Positions 33,752-45,340 of a stretch of DNA of 64,000 bases are shown here, piece after piece. Made by a program: the position numbers and the translations under genes. Source of the stretch: Scalesia atractyloides (taxonomy: Eukaryota; Streptophyta; Magnoliopsida; Asterales; Asteraceae); assembly GCA_947069175.1 (NCBI GenBank), contig CAMTDV010000017.1, positions 36,093,126 to 36,157,125 on the forward strand. Reading direction: 5' to 3'. Every line of letters begins with the position of its first letter. Position 1 is the stretch's first letter. Under the pieces are notes generated by a model. It was given only the letters and a program-made list of their open reading frames with translations, made no database searches and was not told where the DNA came from.

Positions 33752-33753
<2 letters not shown>
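32820..33753. mobile_element. TA-anchored MITE-like element A
   Basis: A 934-bp segment flanked on both sides by (TA)n. Its ends are imperfectly inverted: CTAGTTGAGAGAATCGTG near 32839 against CTAGTTGCGAGAACCATG (reverse complement near 33725). The interior is T-rich and holds a degenerate TTTTTTACGC repeat at 33145-33430. Insertion into TA microsatellites is known for Micron-type Mutator-like MITEs; the class is inferred. Confidence 0.55.
33145..33430. repeat. Degenerate TTTTTTACGCSC minisatellite
   Basis: About twenty units of a T-run followed by ACGCGCCG, ACGCCC or similar, inside an otherwise AT-rich element. An incidental open frame of Phe/Tyr/Arg repeats is not a gene. Confidence 0.8.

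Positions 33754-33782
<29 letters not shown>
33754..33782. repeat. (TA)n microsatellite shared by elements A and B
   Basis: About fourteen TA units separating the two TA-anchored elements. Confidence 0.95.
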
Positions 33783-33785
<3 letters not shown>

Positions 33786-34182
33786 TAGGATCCTGTAAAA
33801 AAGACACTTTTCGTGAGAAGTGTGAGAAGGCATAGGAATTGACATGTAGACATCAAGTTTTGGACTTAGGCATGATGTTTTGGGTTGTTTTGGTAAGAAA
33901 AACATCAAACATAGCAATTTAAGATACAAATGAATTCTTGGCTTAAAACTTAAAACACCATGCAAAGAACGTTAAGTAGTGTGTTTTAAGTGTTAAATAG
34001 TGTTTTTTAAATTGCACGCCTATAATACATTGTATTTTGTTTTACATTGTTATGTTTAGTGTTTTTCTTGCGAAAACAACCTAAAATATCATGGCTAAGT
34101 TCAAAACATGATGTCTACATGTTATTTCCTATGCCTTCTTACACTTCTCATGATAAGGGTCTTTTTTACAGGAACCTTACCC
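33783..34182. mobile_element. TA-anchored MITE B with long inverted repeats
   Basis: 400 bp between (TA)n tracts 33754-33782 and 34183-34199. Inverted arms of about 150 bp contain CCTGTAAAAAAGAC, GAGAAGTGT, AGAAGGCATAGGAA and ACATGTAGACATCA on both sides. No coding capacity. Confidence 0.78.
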
Positions 34183-34199
34183 TATATATATATATATAT
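34183..34199. repeat. (TA)n microsatellite
   Basis: Right-hand TA tract of element B. Confidence 0.9.
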
Positions 34200-34340
34200 G
34201 AGATATGAAAAAGTAAGAACTACTAAAATTCAAGAGCAATGAAAAAAAATGAACATCATATTAACTTGGTAAAACTTTTTACCGTGGTGACATTTTCGTA
34301 ATTATACATATTAAAACACCACGTCCTAATTTGATTCACT

Positions 34341-34948
34341 TAGGGCTGTTCAAAAAGCTCGAAGCTCGCTCGGTATAGCTCGGTTTGAAAGTGAGCCGAG
34401 CCAGCTCGGCTTGGCTCGAACGAGCCGGTTAGCTCGGTTTGGCTCGTTTGTTAGCTCGGCTCGGTTTAGTTAGGATTATTTTACTTATAATATATTTTAT
34501 TTTCTATACATTACAATATATTACAAAAAACTAATTATTATTTACATGTATTTAAGTTTGTTATTTGATATCTATGACTTATTGAAATGCTTATTACTAT
34601 GCTAATGAACTAATAATGTATTTCGTCGAAGTTTAAAACTTATTTTGTTTTTGTTTAACTTGATTTTGGGTTGTGATCTATTAGGTTGAACTTATTTTGG
34701 ATATGTTATTTTGAAGTATTGAATAATAGTTTAGAGTACTTAATTTTTAGAGCTCTATATTAATTTTTATTTTTAAAATCGAGCCAAACCAAGCCGAGCC
34801 GAGCTAGCTCGGTGTAAAACCAAGCCGAGCCCGAGCTTTGATTTTCAGCTCGGTTTCAAATCCGAGTCGAGCCGAGCCAGCTCGGTTTATAATCGAGCCG
34901 AGCCCGAGCTTGGCCTAGCTCGTCTCAGCTCGGCTCTTGAAAACCCTA
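34341..34948. mobile_element. hAT-type MITE 2
   Basis: 608 bp with ends TAGGGCTGTTCAAAAAGC and TAGGGTTTTCAAGAGC (reverse complement of the right end) and a perfect 8-bp duplication gattcact at 34333-34340 and 34949-34956. Both arms are saturated with GCTCGG/CCGAGC motifs; the centre is AT-rich. Same design as MITE 1 with a different motif. Confidence 0.9.
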
Positions 34949-35698
34949 GATTCACTAGTGAATATATGTATACAAACATATAATGTATGCATTAAATTAT
35001 AACTTTTAATAGTGTATTTACCGATTAATAAATATATTCAATAATAATCTAGTATTGCTCTTAGTAATGTATTCGCATGTGGATACATTACTTGTGAGCA
35101 CGTGTTTTATGTTAAATACAAAATATCAATGTGCTTATATAAAGTGTTAGTGTTTTAGTTGTATTCACCGAATGGATGTTTTCGCATGAGATAAAAATGT
35201 AATTATATATAACTATAAAAAGCAACTTAGAATATCTCTTTGTTTTTTGAGTTATAAAAATGTAATTATATCTAACTACAAAAAGCAACTTTGGGTATCT
35301 CTTTGTTTTTAAAAGTCTCGCCTGTTAGAAAAAATATTTAAGAAAATATAATCTTCAAATAAAGACCGCATTCTAAAATGAAAGGCTACGAACTAAGTGA
35401 CCATGTCTAACTCCAATAAAATCGTTCTCATTTGGACACTGTATATACTATATTATAATACATATAAGGATGAAAAAATCTAATTTAACATAATTTGAAA
35501 AGTTTAAGTTTTTACACCTTTTAAAACATATGGTACAATTCTTTAAAACATATAGTTGACTTTTAAACCAACTTCTCATATGATGTTTAAACGATCATAA
35601 CGTTTTCATACGTTAATATTTTTTTAATTTACCATATTAAAATGAGAATTTTATTTTTAGTTTAATTATGGTGGTACTGTTATAACTTTTGTAAATTC

Positions 35699-35753
35699 AA
35701 ATAATAATAATAATAATAATAAAAATAATAATAACAATAATAATAATAATAAT
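35699..35753. repeat. (AAT)n microsatellite
   Basis: About eighteen slightly interrupted AAT units. Confidence 0.95.
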
Positions 35754-36165
35754 GAGTTAACATGTTATGTGATTACTAGTGTTTATTTTCCCCGTCGTGT
35801 CGCATGGACACCCCTATATATTATATAGTCGAATGTTCAAATGAGAAGAATAAAAATATGTAAGAGTAAAAACAATATATAACAATCAAATTTTACTTTT
35901 TAATTATTATTTAATTATATTAGAAGGGTATAAGAGTATGTACATTAGTGAAGTCAACTCCACTTTTAAGTATCTAAATAAAATAATAACCTTTGTAGTT
36001 TTTTTTACAAAATTTGGAATTACAAATAAGATTTTTTATAGTAACCATTTAAAAAAAACTACAAAAGTTTTATCAGTTACATCAAATAATTTTTTTTTTT
36101 TGGAATTTTAACCATATATTATCAATCATGTGATGTATAGGATAAGGTGTAGAATAAAGTTTCGG

Positions 36166-36391
36166 TTTGTGTATGATATATGTAAACTATATTTTAATAT
36201 GTGCAGGATATGTAAGATACATTTCGTTATGTGTAGGAAAAATTTGTACGTATAATATAAAATGTTTTATTAGAGAGGTTTGTGTATGATATATGTAATT
36301 GTGATATGTGTGGATATGTATGATACATTTCGTTATGCTTAGCAAAAATTTAGACATAAGTAATATAAAATGTTTTATTAGAGAGAATAAC
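36166..36391. repeat. 113-bp tandem duplication (two copies)
   Basis: Both units run from TTTGTGTATGATATATG to TGTTTTATTAGAGAG and contain ATACATTTCGTTATG. Confidence 0.85.
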
Positions 36392-37005
36392 TAATTGTTA
36401 GGTTTAAAATCTTCCATCAAAATTTTAAAAGTGTCCTTTTATATTATATATATCGTATAATTTCAAAGAATATGTTCAGTAGCTTTATTTATTATTATTT
36501 TTTCTGTTTCTTTTTAGCTTTTTGACTTTTTCTTTTTTCTTTTTTATTATTTTTCTTTAAAGTTTTACTCCTTTAACTTTCAGCGTTGACAATTCCAACC
36601 TCTTAATTTTTTTAAAAATTTTTAATCAAATTTTACGTGTTAATTTTTATGTACGTGTTTCTTAAATTTAAATTGATTTATGTTTAGATGTAAATTTTTC
36701 CCGGTAATAAATTGGGTCAAATATAATATATTCATTATGCTTATTATTATGTACATTTGTTGGTCTACATTTTGATGTAATTTTTTTCTATAAATAAGTC
36801 GGGTAAATTATAATACGTTTTCATGCTTATTTTTATGTAGGTGTTCTAATGGTCTACGTTTCGACGTACATTTTGTTCGGAAACATGTCCAGTAAAATAT
36901 AATATGATTTCATTAATCGCTATAAATTCGAGTCACTTTACGTTTTGACACCGCTACAACATGCTGTAACTATTTTATTACGTGCTTATTTTTATGAACG
37001 CACCG

Positions 37006-39418
37006 TATAACGCCCGGCTTTTTCGTACTTTCCATTCTTGGAAAGCATCCTTTGTATTTCTATTTTTTAGAAACATTGTACTCTCTTTGTAATCTTCTTT
37101 CGTTTCATTTGTAATTCGAAACTATTGATCGTAATGAGAACGAAGCTATTTTAATCATATTTGTGTATTCATAATTAGTCTTATGTGCAACTGATAATCA
37201 AAATTCAAGTTTGAGCGATATATTATCCAAGACTCTTGGTTCGGTATTACACAATGAAACTTGATGCTCGCTAAACTAATTAAAACTCTTAAAATAATCC
37301 TAATTCTTGAAACTCGAAAGTTTCACGGATTGGTTATTCGTTGAAAAATCTTTTATCTTTAATTCGTTATGAATGTGGTTATTAGTTTATTTATTATTTT
37401 TTATTTATAATCTAGTTAGTCTCGTTAGATTTTAAATACAAACTAACCTAGTTAGTTTAATTGTAAAGTAGTTTTTTTTAAAAGCAACATAAACATAAAT
37501 TAGTTAGTTAAAGTCAAGGGTTATTTGAGTAATTTGCTGAATTTTAAACTTACAGGGGCTATTTGCGTATATAATTAAAAGTGTTATATCTTTAAAACTA
37601 AAAAGTAAACAAAACTGATGACCACAGGATTCGAATCCGGGTCACTCGGTTAAACAAGCATCGCCTCAACTAACCCGCCAAGGCAACCACATCTGTGAGA
37701 ATCCGGAACTAAAAAAGTTTAAGCTTTCGTTCCCAGGGACAATTCAGCGCGCAGAAACGTGGACAACTTGTCTTTGGGCGGGATTTTGTTGTTTATTTGG
37801 GTTTTTAAACATGTCTCTTGCATTAAATAGTCACCTAACTCAACCCTAAACACTTCCCTACAAATCCCACACCTCTTTCAAGTTTTTTTCACTTTACAAC
37901 ATCCTCATTACACTCTCAAATCAGTTCTTACTTGGCTGCTAATCAGAAGTTCGAGCAGAATTACTCTTCTTCACTGAAGTGAGTGTAACTCACTCGTTTC
38001 TCAACGAAAACACTCCATTCTGTTTCCCACTTGCTTGGTTTGACATTGTGCACACCTCCAATGGTTTCCATGGAAAATCAGGTCTTGGAATGTCACGAAA
38101 AAGGCTCCAAAGTGGACTGTTTTGATTTATATTCTTCAAACTTTTATAAAACTTGTTTAACTTGAGTTCAACTCATCTCAAACCTATGTCCTAATGCTTA
38201 CAACACTATATGTGGTTGGTTAGGCTTAAAAACAAGGTTGAGACATGTCAAATTAGAGGTGAAAACCTCACAAACTTTCTGTTTTTAATTTGGGTTTACA
38301 CTCACAAGTAGCGTCCAAGTTTAACTTGTGCATGTGTGGTGTTTTGGTCTAGCTTTGGCTACCCATCTTGAATCCACACACTACTTGGTGTTTTATTAGT
38401 TAGTTGTTAATTCTTGTAACTAGTTCATGACCCTCCTTATGTTTTTAACACAAGTGTAGTGGTGAACATCCGCGGTACCTAAACGGGAGCTTGTTCTTCC
38501 TACCTCCTATATGAAATCCATGACACTAGAGGTACCTAAATGGAGACTTGTTCTCCTACCTCATGCTTGAATTATATGTATTATATGTATAACCTAAGTA
38601 TAAAATAAGTAACAAAGACTTAATAGTAGCTTATTAGTTATTTGTTAAGACACTAGTTACATCACCTTAAGACCATACGCTTGTCACGATTCTAATGGGT
38701 CTTGAACCCATAAAAACACATCAAAACCCTTGAGGTTTTCTATAGTGTCAAGAACAAGCGCTATGAGTACGAGATGATTACTTCATAATACTATTTTTAC
38801 GTCATTTTAATTCCGAATCTATAATATTCCGCTAATTTCCTATACTCATACGCCTTTGTTTCTTCTTGTAGAAGGACAACGTGCTCCAAGATAATCTACC
38901 AAACACTCTTAGAATTCAAGTCGGATAAGCTTGCAAAACTTTGAGCATACTCGTTCCCTTTTTCCTTTTTACACTTTGGGTGCAACATGTACATTATACA
39001 AAATCACACGACACTTAAACTATTTTAATCTTTATCCATGCTTAACATGAAACTACTTGATGCTTGTTAGACTTGTATGTTATGTAAACTTTTGTGTCGA
39101 TATATGCTCATTAACTTTGCTAGCCTACCTTAACAATTATAGCGCTATAGGATTAACGCACCGCCCATGAAACTTTGGGTATTGTTAAGTTAAACATATT
39201 AACCTCCCGCTACTCTATTGGGATAAGCTATTTTAATGCGTTGGATTCTTGAGTTTGAACATATAGAACACCCGTTTCAGCATGCTAGTAAACTTGCATA
39301 TCATGATTCATGTTGGATATGAGACTTTAAACAATTTTATTCTATATTATGCTATGTAACAAACTTGTATACTCGCCAACTTTTGTTGATATATTTTAAT
39401 ACATGTTGCGGGTTGATT
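37006..39418 (+). repeat. F: probable gypsy LTR fragment interrupted by C
   Basis: No coding region. Three features suggest a relative of the gypsy LTRs to its right: a start-like TATAACGCCCGG at about 37006, a tRNA-like module on the minus strand at 37621-37690, and the phrase ACTCGCCAACTTTTGTTGA at 39372-39390, which also occurs near the ends of the C, D, E and S LTRs. It stops where C's LTR begins. The start is uncertain. Confidence 0.45.
37621..37690 (-). repeat. tRNA-like module in F
   Basis: Minus strand has a TTGGCGGGTTAGTTGAGG D-arm-like part and GGATTCGAATCC (box B). The acceptor ends do not pair, so it is not called a tRNA gene. Confidence 0.5.
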
Positions 39419-39603
39419 TGTAACATCCGCCGAAAAACGGGTTTCAAAACCCGCTTCGTTTATTAATCGAATAATCAGTTATAAAATTTCGTTACGTATT
39501 TATGATTAATATTAATTTTAAGCAATACATATTTAATAAACATATTAGAATTTAAAAATTATAATTATTAAAAAGTAAAAATAAGTGCAAAAAAAATAAT
39601 ATC

Positions 39604-39672
39604 AAGCTGCCGGGTTTCGAACCCGGGTCAGCTAGTTTATCAAACAAACACTTAACCACTCCGCCACTTGAC
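39604..39672 (-). repeat. tRNA-like module m1 in C 5' LTR
   Basis: Minus strand reads AAGTGGCGGAGTGGTTAAGT (box A form of Leu/Ser-type tRNAs) and later GACCCGGGTTCGAAACCCGG (a perfect T arm with box B). The acceptor stem is not evident. Conserved at the same LTR position in C 3' (47662-47730), S, D and E. Confidence 0.7.
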
Positions 39673-40520
39673 TCGTTTGTGTAATCAATGAATCAAATAA
39701 AACTTAAGTTGCACCCGTGAATTCATCTGTTTGCGCCAAGAACTGAAACCGCTCAACGGCTTTCAAATAACCAGAAAACCTTTGGTGTGGTCGCGAGTTC
39801 TGAGTGTAACCGATGATTCAATGTCAATTACAGCCCACGTTCTTAATCAATTCTGTCTTCAATGAACTCGCTTCATATGATTTTCGAGATTGAAAACCGA
39901 AATGATATTACTCCTAATTTACACTGATAATATCATCGCCTCACATCTCGGAAACACTTGCAACACCCTCCATTTCATTTTCACTCTAACTTCTGTTCGT
40001 CGAAATCACTATCTGCTATCGCCGGACTTTCGCCAGAAAACCGAGACCTACACAAAATCTGTAAATTCTCAACTCTTTCGTTTGCAATCCATTGTTAGAC
40101 TTATACTAACTTCAATCCTTCAACCAGAATCAGTCCCAAACGACGTTACCGGATATTCTGCACTCGCCGAAAAATCTCTGGACATTTCCGAAATCACAAT
40201 GTAAATCGGTACAATCATCTAAACCTCCTGATATCTCTTGTTTAGTCATGTAATTTCACAACTCATCGATCAAAATTGTTAATTGATTCAATCAGACGGA
40301 ATTCACAAATCAGAGCCGACGACCATTGCCGGAATTCTGAGAAAAACAGTCTGTTCGGTACATTCGATTCCGTAACTCTTTTTATCCATTGCATATCAAC
40401 CACTTATATGTTCGACGAACGATTTAAACCAGAACAGTCGGATATCGTTTGTCTGTGTCTTTGAATGAAGAAGACGAAGTTGAATATTATGTATAAGTTT
40501 AATTAAAACAAGATATTAAA

Positions 40521-40938
40521 CCGGGTTAGACACACAGTCCAGCGGTGGACTGTGTGCAAACACATAGCGCACGTCACGAGTTCGAACCTTACAAACGCAC
40601 CGACTTTCCGAATTAAAACCAATTTTTTTAAAACAGAATCAAATCAAGTCCCAGTATGTTTATAAGATTAATATAAATAGTACGTTAAATAGATAAGACA
40701 CACAACCCAACTGGTTGGGCTGTGCGCTTACAAACCGAAGGACCCGAGTTCGATCCGGGTCCCTGCAACCGGTTCGACCATTTTAAATCCTTTTAATATA
40801 AACCAAATAAATTAACATTTAATTAGTATATATATATAATTAAAACATAGAATATTTCGGGTTAGACACGTAGCTCAGTTGGTAGAGCTGCGTGCACGCG
40901 TACGAGAGGTCCCGGGTTCGAACCTTACTCAGCGCACA
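40521..40938 (+). repeat. Three tandem tRNA-like modules (m2-m4) in C 5' LTR
   Basis: Modules start GGTTAGACAC (or GATAAGACAC) at about 40524, 40691 and 40860. m2 has the D-arm CAGTCCAGCGGTGGACTG and box B GAGTTCGAACC. m3 has AACCCAACTGGTTGGGCT and a T arm GACCCGAGTTCGATCCGGGT. m4 has a textbook D arm TAGCTCAGTTGGTAGAGCT and GGGTTCGAACC. Each module is followed by an AT-rich tail, giving a period of about 168 bp. Confidence 0.75.
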
Positions 40939-41407
40939 CATTACTCACAGTCCGCCCGGTCAACGGTCAACGGACTGGTCAACGGTCAAAAAGTCAAAAA
41001 ATTTTATTCTTTTTATTTATTTATCTAATTTAAAAATCAATTAAAAATACTTAAAAATAATATTTTTAAAGTTAGAAAAAGTCCTTAAACTCACAAAAAT
41101 AAACCTAAGAATCCATTTATTTACCAAACTATTTCGTGATTATTTTTAGGATAGTTTTCCTCGTCGATCAAATTCCAAAACTCGTGCGCATCCATCAACA
41201 TCAACAGAACGCACCTAATGTGAGTGAATCTATACCAATTCCCCGTTTTAATCACATTTTGGGGTGTATCATGTGTCGCTTAATTATTTATTATATTTAA
41301 ACACTTGTGCATCCATCATATCCATGATCAAATGTGTATCCAATATGTATCAGTTGTTGTGTGGATTATGTTTAGTTTAAAGTTATCATTTTCAGTACAT
41401 ACATTTC

Positions 41408-41560
41408 ATAAGGCCCAACAGCTCCCCGTGGGAGACGGGTTGAGTACAGGTGCCTCATTTCGATCGGCTCCGTTTGATTGAGCCTTGATCTCACATACAT
41501 CATCATAGGCTCGTCCGTTCCCCATTACCTATGAGCGGAACGTGACGTTGCCAACATATA
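41408..41560. repeat. Variable short-repeat region in C LTR
   Basis: Contains GATCGGCTCCGTTTGATTGA with GGCTC/GAGCC arms, and CTCCCCGT/GTTCCCCATTACC/TATGAGCG phrases. The same position is expanded differently in D (49040-49225), S (56009-56190) and E (60826-60982). Confidence 0.6.
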
Positions 41561-41985
41561 CATTATCATTCATGTCATATACTCATTCAAGGTGATTTGT
41601 GTTTGTTTGTTTATATACGTTTGCTCACATATGATTATTGCACAATTTTTCCATATTAAATACAACATGAAATCAATAACAAATGTTTTTAACAAGGTTC
41701 ACTCGCCAACTTTTGTTGACCCAAAATTCCCCATTTTTACACATGATACAGGTGATCCAGTTGAAGCAAGAAACACATAGGACGGCCTAGAAGAATAAAT
41801 CAGTTTAGGCTTTGGATTGTTTTATTTAGTTTTCATTTCCTTGTATTGTATGAGTATGGTTTGAACATTTAAGTTGTAATTTGAATTTAAATAAATATGA
41901 AACATATTAGTAAACATCATGAGCTTTGGTGATAACCCAATTATGCCCCGACTCTTATTCCGCTGCGGGTCGGGGTGTGACAGAT

Positions 41986-41997
41986 TGGTATCAGAGC
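41986..41997 (+). other. C primer binding site (tRNA-Met)
   Basis: TGGTATCAGAGC three bases after the 5' LTR. Confidence 0.92.
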
Positions 41998-42795
41998 CAT
42001 GACTATAGGGATATATGATAGGTTATTAGACCCTTAGAGCCTATACTATAGTGATTAAAAAAATTTTAAATTGTTTATGTGTTACAAGCAAAATTCATGA
42101 TGTTTATATGCTTTGTGTTTATTGTTACATTCAATGTTATGCAAGCATGTTCATAAGTACATATTATTATACAATGCTTATCATGAATCATATCCTCATA
42201 ACATACCATATCCATGAGAGCACACACCTCACGATTCCTATGATTTTTGCAACGATTTTTGTATTTTCAAATCACATCAAAGTGAGTTCTCATGACGGGC
42301 ATGTAGTAACTGTAAGGGTACGAGTACCGGTAGTCGGAACGTCCTGTCTAGGCTTAGCATTCGTATAAATCCAAAATAAAGGACCAGTTTGCCTACCTGG
42401 GGACTAACGATGAGAGTACGAAGGACCTATTAGGCCAAAGCATGCTATACCAAACGTCGTGTGAGCTAACCCCATTTTGAGTTGTCATTGTGTCTATACC
42501 TGGACACCCTCCTACCATACATCTCGCAAACATATTTCATGGTTTTCATTCGGGTGATGCGAGTGGTAAACCGCCAACACCAATGTGAATCCTACTAAGC
42601 CAATAGTCATGGGGGCCCACATGACTATACAGGCGATGGTATGGGGGACATTGGAGGCCCAAACATGAGCAAACCCAAGACATCCTATGGAAGTAGTTGC
42701 ATTATTGATAATTATGTTATTTTTATTCATTTGACGACACATGACACATAAAAAGACTCCTTAAACTCACAATCTTCTTATGTATGTTCCTGTAG
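41998..42795 (+). other. C 5' leader
   Basis: Non-coding. A block around 42296-42480 (AGGGTACGAGTACCGGTAGTCGG onward in part) is shared with E's leader at about 59900-60075, so it is a conserved leader of this family, perhaps for packaging; role inferred. Confidence 0.6.
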
Positions 42796-44060
42796 ATGTC
42801 GGCTAGGCAGGAACGTGGGGGTAGAAAGTCAGGAAGGTTAAACGAACGCTTGGCCACCCAAATCGCAAAACAAATGGCCGCGGTGCTTCCTGACATCGTA
42901 ATTCAAGTCCAACAAGCTCTCGCCGCAAATCCCATCAACCCTCCCAATCAAGAAGACCAGAACGTCTACAACCCTCCCTCCAAAAAGTGCTCTTACAAAC
43001 ACTTCAAGTCTTGCGATCCCCCGAAATATGAAGGGACCGAAGGTGTCACTGCTCTCCTCCACTGGTTTGAGGAAATGGAAAAAACCTTCCTCAATTGCGA
43101 TTGTCCCGAGGATCGCAAGGTACGTTACGCAACCGGGAGACTGTTTGGAGTAGCTCTTACCTGGTGGAATACAGAAAAAGGTAAGAGAGGAATCGAAGAT
43201 GCAATGGCCTTAACATGGGAGGAGTTAAGGGAAATCATGATGAGACGCTTCTGTCCAAGTTAGAGGATGAATTCCACTCGTTAAAGCAAAAGGAAGGAGA
43301 TCATACTTCCTACAACAAAAGGTTTCTAGAGTTGAACCAAATGATCCCCACTTGTTCACCCCAGTATACCGCTTAGTCGAACACTATATTCGAGGCATCC
43401 CCTCGAAAATTCAAGACTCAGTTCTAAGCACTTCGCCTGCAACACTTGAAGCTGCTATGGAACTAGCTACCGAGCTTACCGAGAATCGCATCCGAAACGG
43501 CAAATTTAAGGATGAGAAAAAGAAAGCCCCCATTGAGGGCCAAACTTCAAACCATTCCATCTCTTCCTCAAAGTTTGCTGGTAAGAGGAAACGAAACAGC
43601 AGAAACTTTGCTGTCACACAAACAAACCCCCCTATCACTGCTGCACCCATCACCCAAGTTGCCCCCTCAGCTGCACCATATAAAAAGCCATACTCCGGCC
43701 CATACCCAAAATGAAACCGTTGCCAATACCATCACCTTCCCGAACATCCCTGCCAACATTGCACCGGCTGTGGCCGTGCAGGTCACACCATCCAAACCTG
43801 TCGCACACTTCAGCGAACGAACCGCAATCAGCCCTCAACCCAAACCCACCATCAGATAGTGGGTCAAGCCCAACAACCTTTACTCCTACCACCTGCCCAA
43901 CATGTAGCCCAATCCTACTACCAACCCAACTATCCCATGATGCAACCTATGCGGGCTTGTTACAACTGTGGAGACCCGAACCACTTCAGGAACACCTGTC
44001 CACGCTTGGTGAACATCATCCATGCCCAAGCTCAAGCAAATCCAGTAAACCAGGCTAACC
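42796..44060 (+). pseudogene. gag: C gag, frameshifted
   Basis: Starts MSARQERGGRKSGRLNERLA. Capsid-like blocks are YKHFKSCDPPKYEGTEG, LLHWFEEMEKTFLNCDCPED, VALTWWNTEKGKRG and EELREIMMRRFCP. About fourteen bases encoding RSEIKK are missing at 43258, moving the frame; another shift follows near 43350, and 43352-43714 continues with EHYIRGIPSKIQDS and a Ser/Thr/Pro-rich tail. After another shift the CCHC knuckle CYNCGDPNHFRNTC appears at about 43960-44000 in the frame that continues into pol. Confidence 0.85.
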
Positions 44061-45340
44061 AAGCTCCTCCACCTGCTAGGGGAAGAGCTTTCAACATCAA
44101 CACCAATCAAGCTAGGGCTGACAACAACGTGGTTAACGGTACGTTTCTCATCAATGGTAGTTATGCATCCATGTTATTTGATACTGGCGCGGATAAGAGT
44201 TTTGTGTCCTTAGAATTTGAACCCATCCTCAACCAAACTCGTGATAAACTCATGGAATCCATAATGGTAGAAGTTGCTGACGGAAAACTGGTCTCATTAA
44301 ACTCTATTATACGCAATTGTACTCTCACCCTAAACGATCACGATTTTCCAGTTGACCTCATTCCTATGAAGTTGGGAAGTTTCGACATTATAATTGGTAT
44401 GGACTGGCTCAGCCAACATCGTGCTGAAGTTGTATGCCGCGAAAAGTTTATTCACATTCCTCTTACAAACGGTCAGACTCTGCGAATCTTTGGAGAAACC
44501 CCTTCGAAAGGACTCAAACTAATGTCCTGTCTTCAAGCCCGAAAATATCTCCGCAAGAATTATGTCGCATTCCTAACTCACGTCGTCAAAAAGGGAACCA
44601 AGGAGAAGAAACTCGAAGACATCCCAGTAGTAAAAGATTTTCCGCAAGTTTTTCCTGACGACATTTCAGGACTTCCTCCCGTGAGAGAAGTCGAATTCCG
44701 CATTGATCTTATACCTGGAGCTACACCAATTGCAAAATCTCCTTATAGGTTAGCCCCATCCGAAATGCAAGAGCTGGCCAGTCAACTGCAAGAGCTGACT
44801 GACAAAGGATTCATACGTCCTAGCTCATCGCCTTGGGGTGCACCTGTCCTTTTTGTGAAGAAGAAAGATGGAACGTTTCGCATGTGTATCGACTACAGAG
44901 AACTCAACAAGTTAACGGTCAAGAACCGCTACCCATTACCTCGCATCGATGATCTTCTAGACCAACTTCAAGGCGCCACCTGTTTTTAAAAAATCGACCT
45001 ACGTTCTGGTTATCATCAACTCAGAGTACATGAAGAAGACGTCCCAAAGACCGCCTTCCGAACTCGTTATGGTCATTACGAATTCATGGTCATGCCATTT
45101 GGTTTAACCAACGCCCCAGTTGTTTTCATGGATCTAATGAATAGAGTTTGCAAACCCTATCTCGACCGTTTTGTCATAGTCTTCATCGACGACATCCTCA
45201 TCTACTCAAAGTCTAAGTCTGATCATGAACGACACCTTCGATTCATCCTTACACTCTTAAGGACAGAAAAGTTGTACGCTAAGTTTTCGAAATGTGAATT
45301 CTGGTTAAGGGAAGTACAATTCCTTGGACACCGTCGTTAA
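43859..45340 (+). pseudogene. pol: C protease and reverse transcriptase, with one internal stop and a frameshift
   Basis: An open frame to 44989 carries the aspartic protease (MLFDTGADKSFVS, FDIIIGMDWLSQH) and the RT N-terminus (PYRLAPSEMQEL, SSSPWGAPVLFVKKKDGTFR, MCIDYRELNKLT). TAA at 44987-44989 replaces a Ser codon before KIDLRSGYHQL; the frame then continues with FGLTNAP and the catalytic FIDDILIYS to 45340. There one extra C after GGACAC ends the frame. Confidence 0.9.

Larger units (their letters stand above)
34957..37005. other. AT-rich intergenic DNA with short tandem duplications
   Basis: No gene. Holds a 63-bp tandem duplication (35191-35253, 35254-35316), an (AAT)n tract at 35699-35753, and a 113-bp tandem duplication starting TTTGTGTATGATATATG at 36166 and 36279. 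Confidence 0.65.
39419..41982 (+). repeat. C 5' LTR
   Basis: 2564 bp from TGTAACATCCGCCG to GGTCGGGGTGTGACA. In order it holds a minus-strand tRNA-like module (39604-39672), three plus-strand tRNA-like modules (40521-40938), a short repeated region (41408-41560) and the conserved ACTCGCCAACTTTTGTTGACC phrase near 41700. Confidence 0.9.

Noticed and set aside
39890..40464. Open frames in the C LTR, repeated at 47948-48522
   Set aside because: They recur because the LTR recurs; the region has no known domain, and similar short frames in S and E LTRs do not keep the protein.
40860..40938. Functional tRNA gene
   Set aside because: D arm and box B are good, but the 5' and 3' ends do not pair as an acceptor stem and the T stem is imperfect, so it is called tRNA-like only.
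42512..42742. Open frame in the C leader, minus strand
   Set aside because: Antisense to the conserved 5' leader and without recognisable domain.
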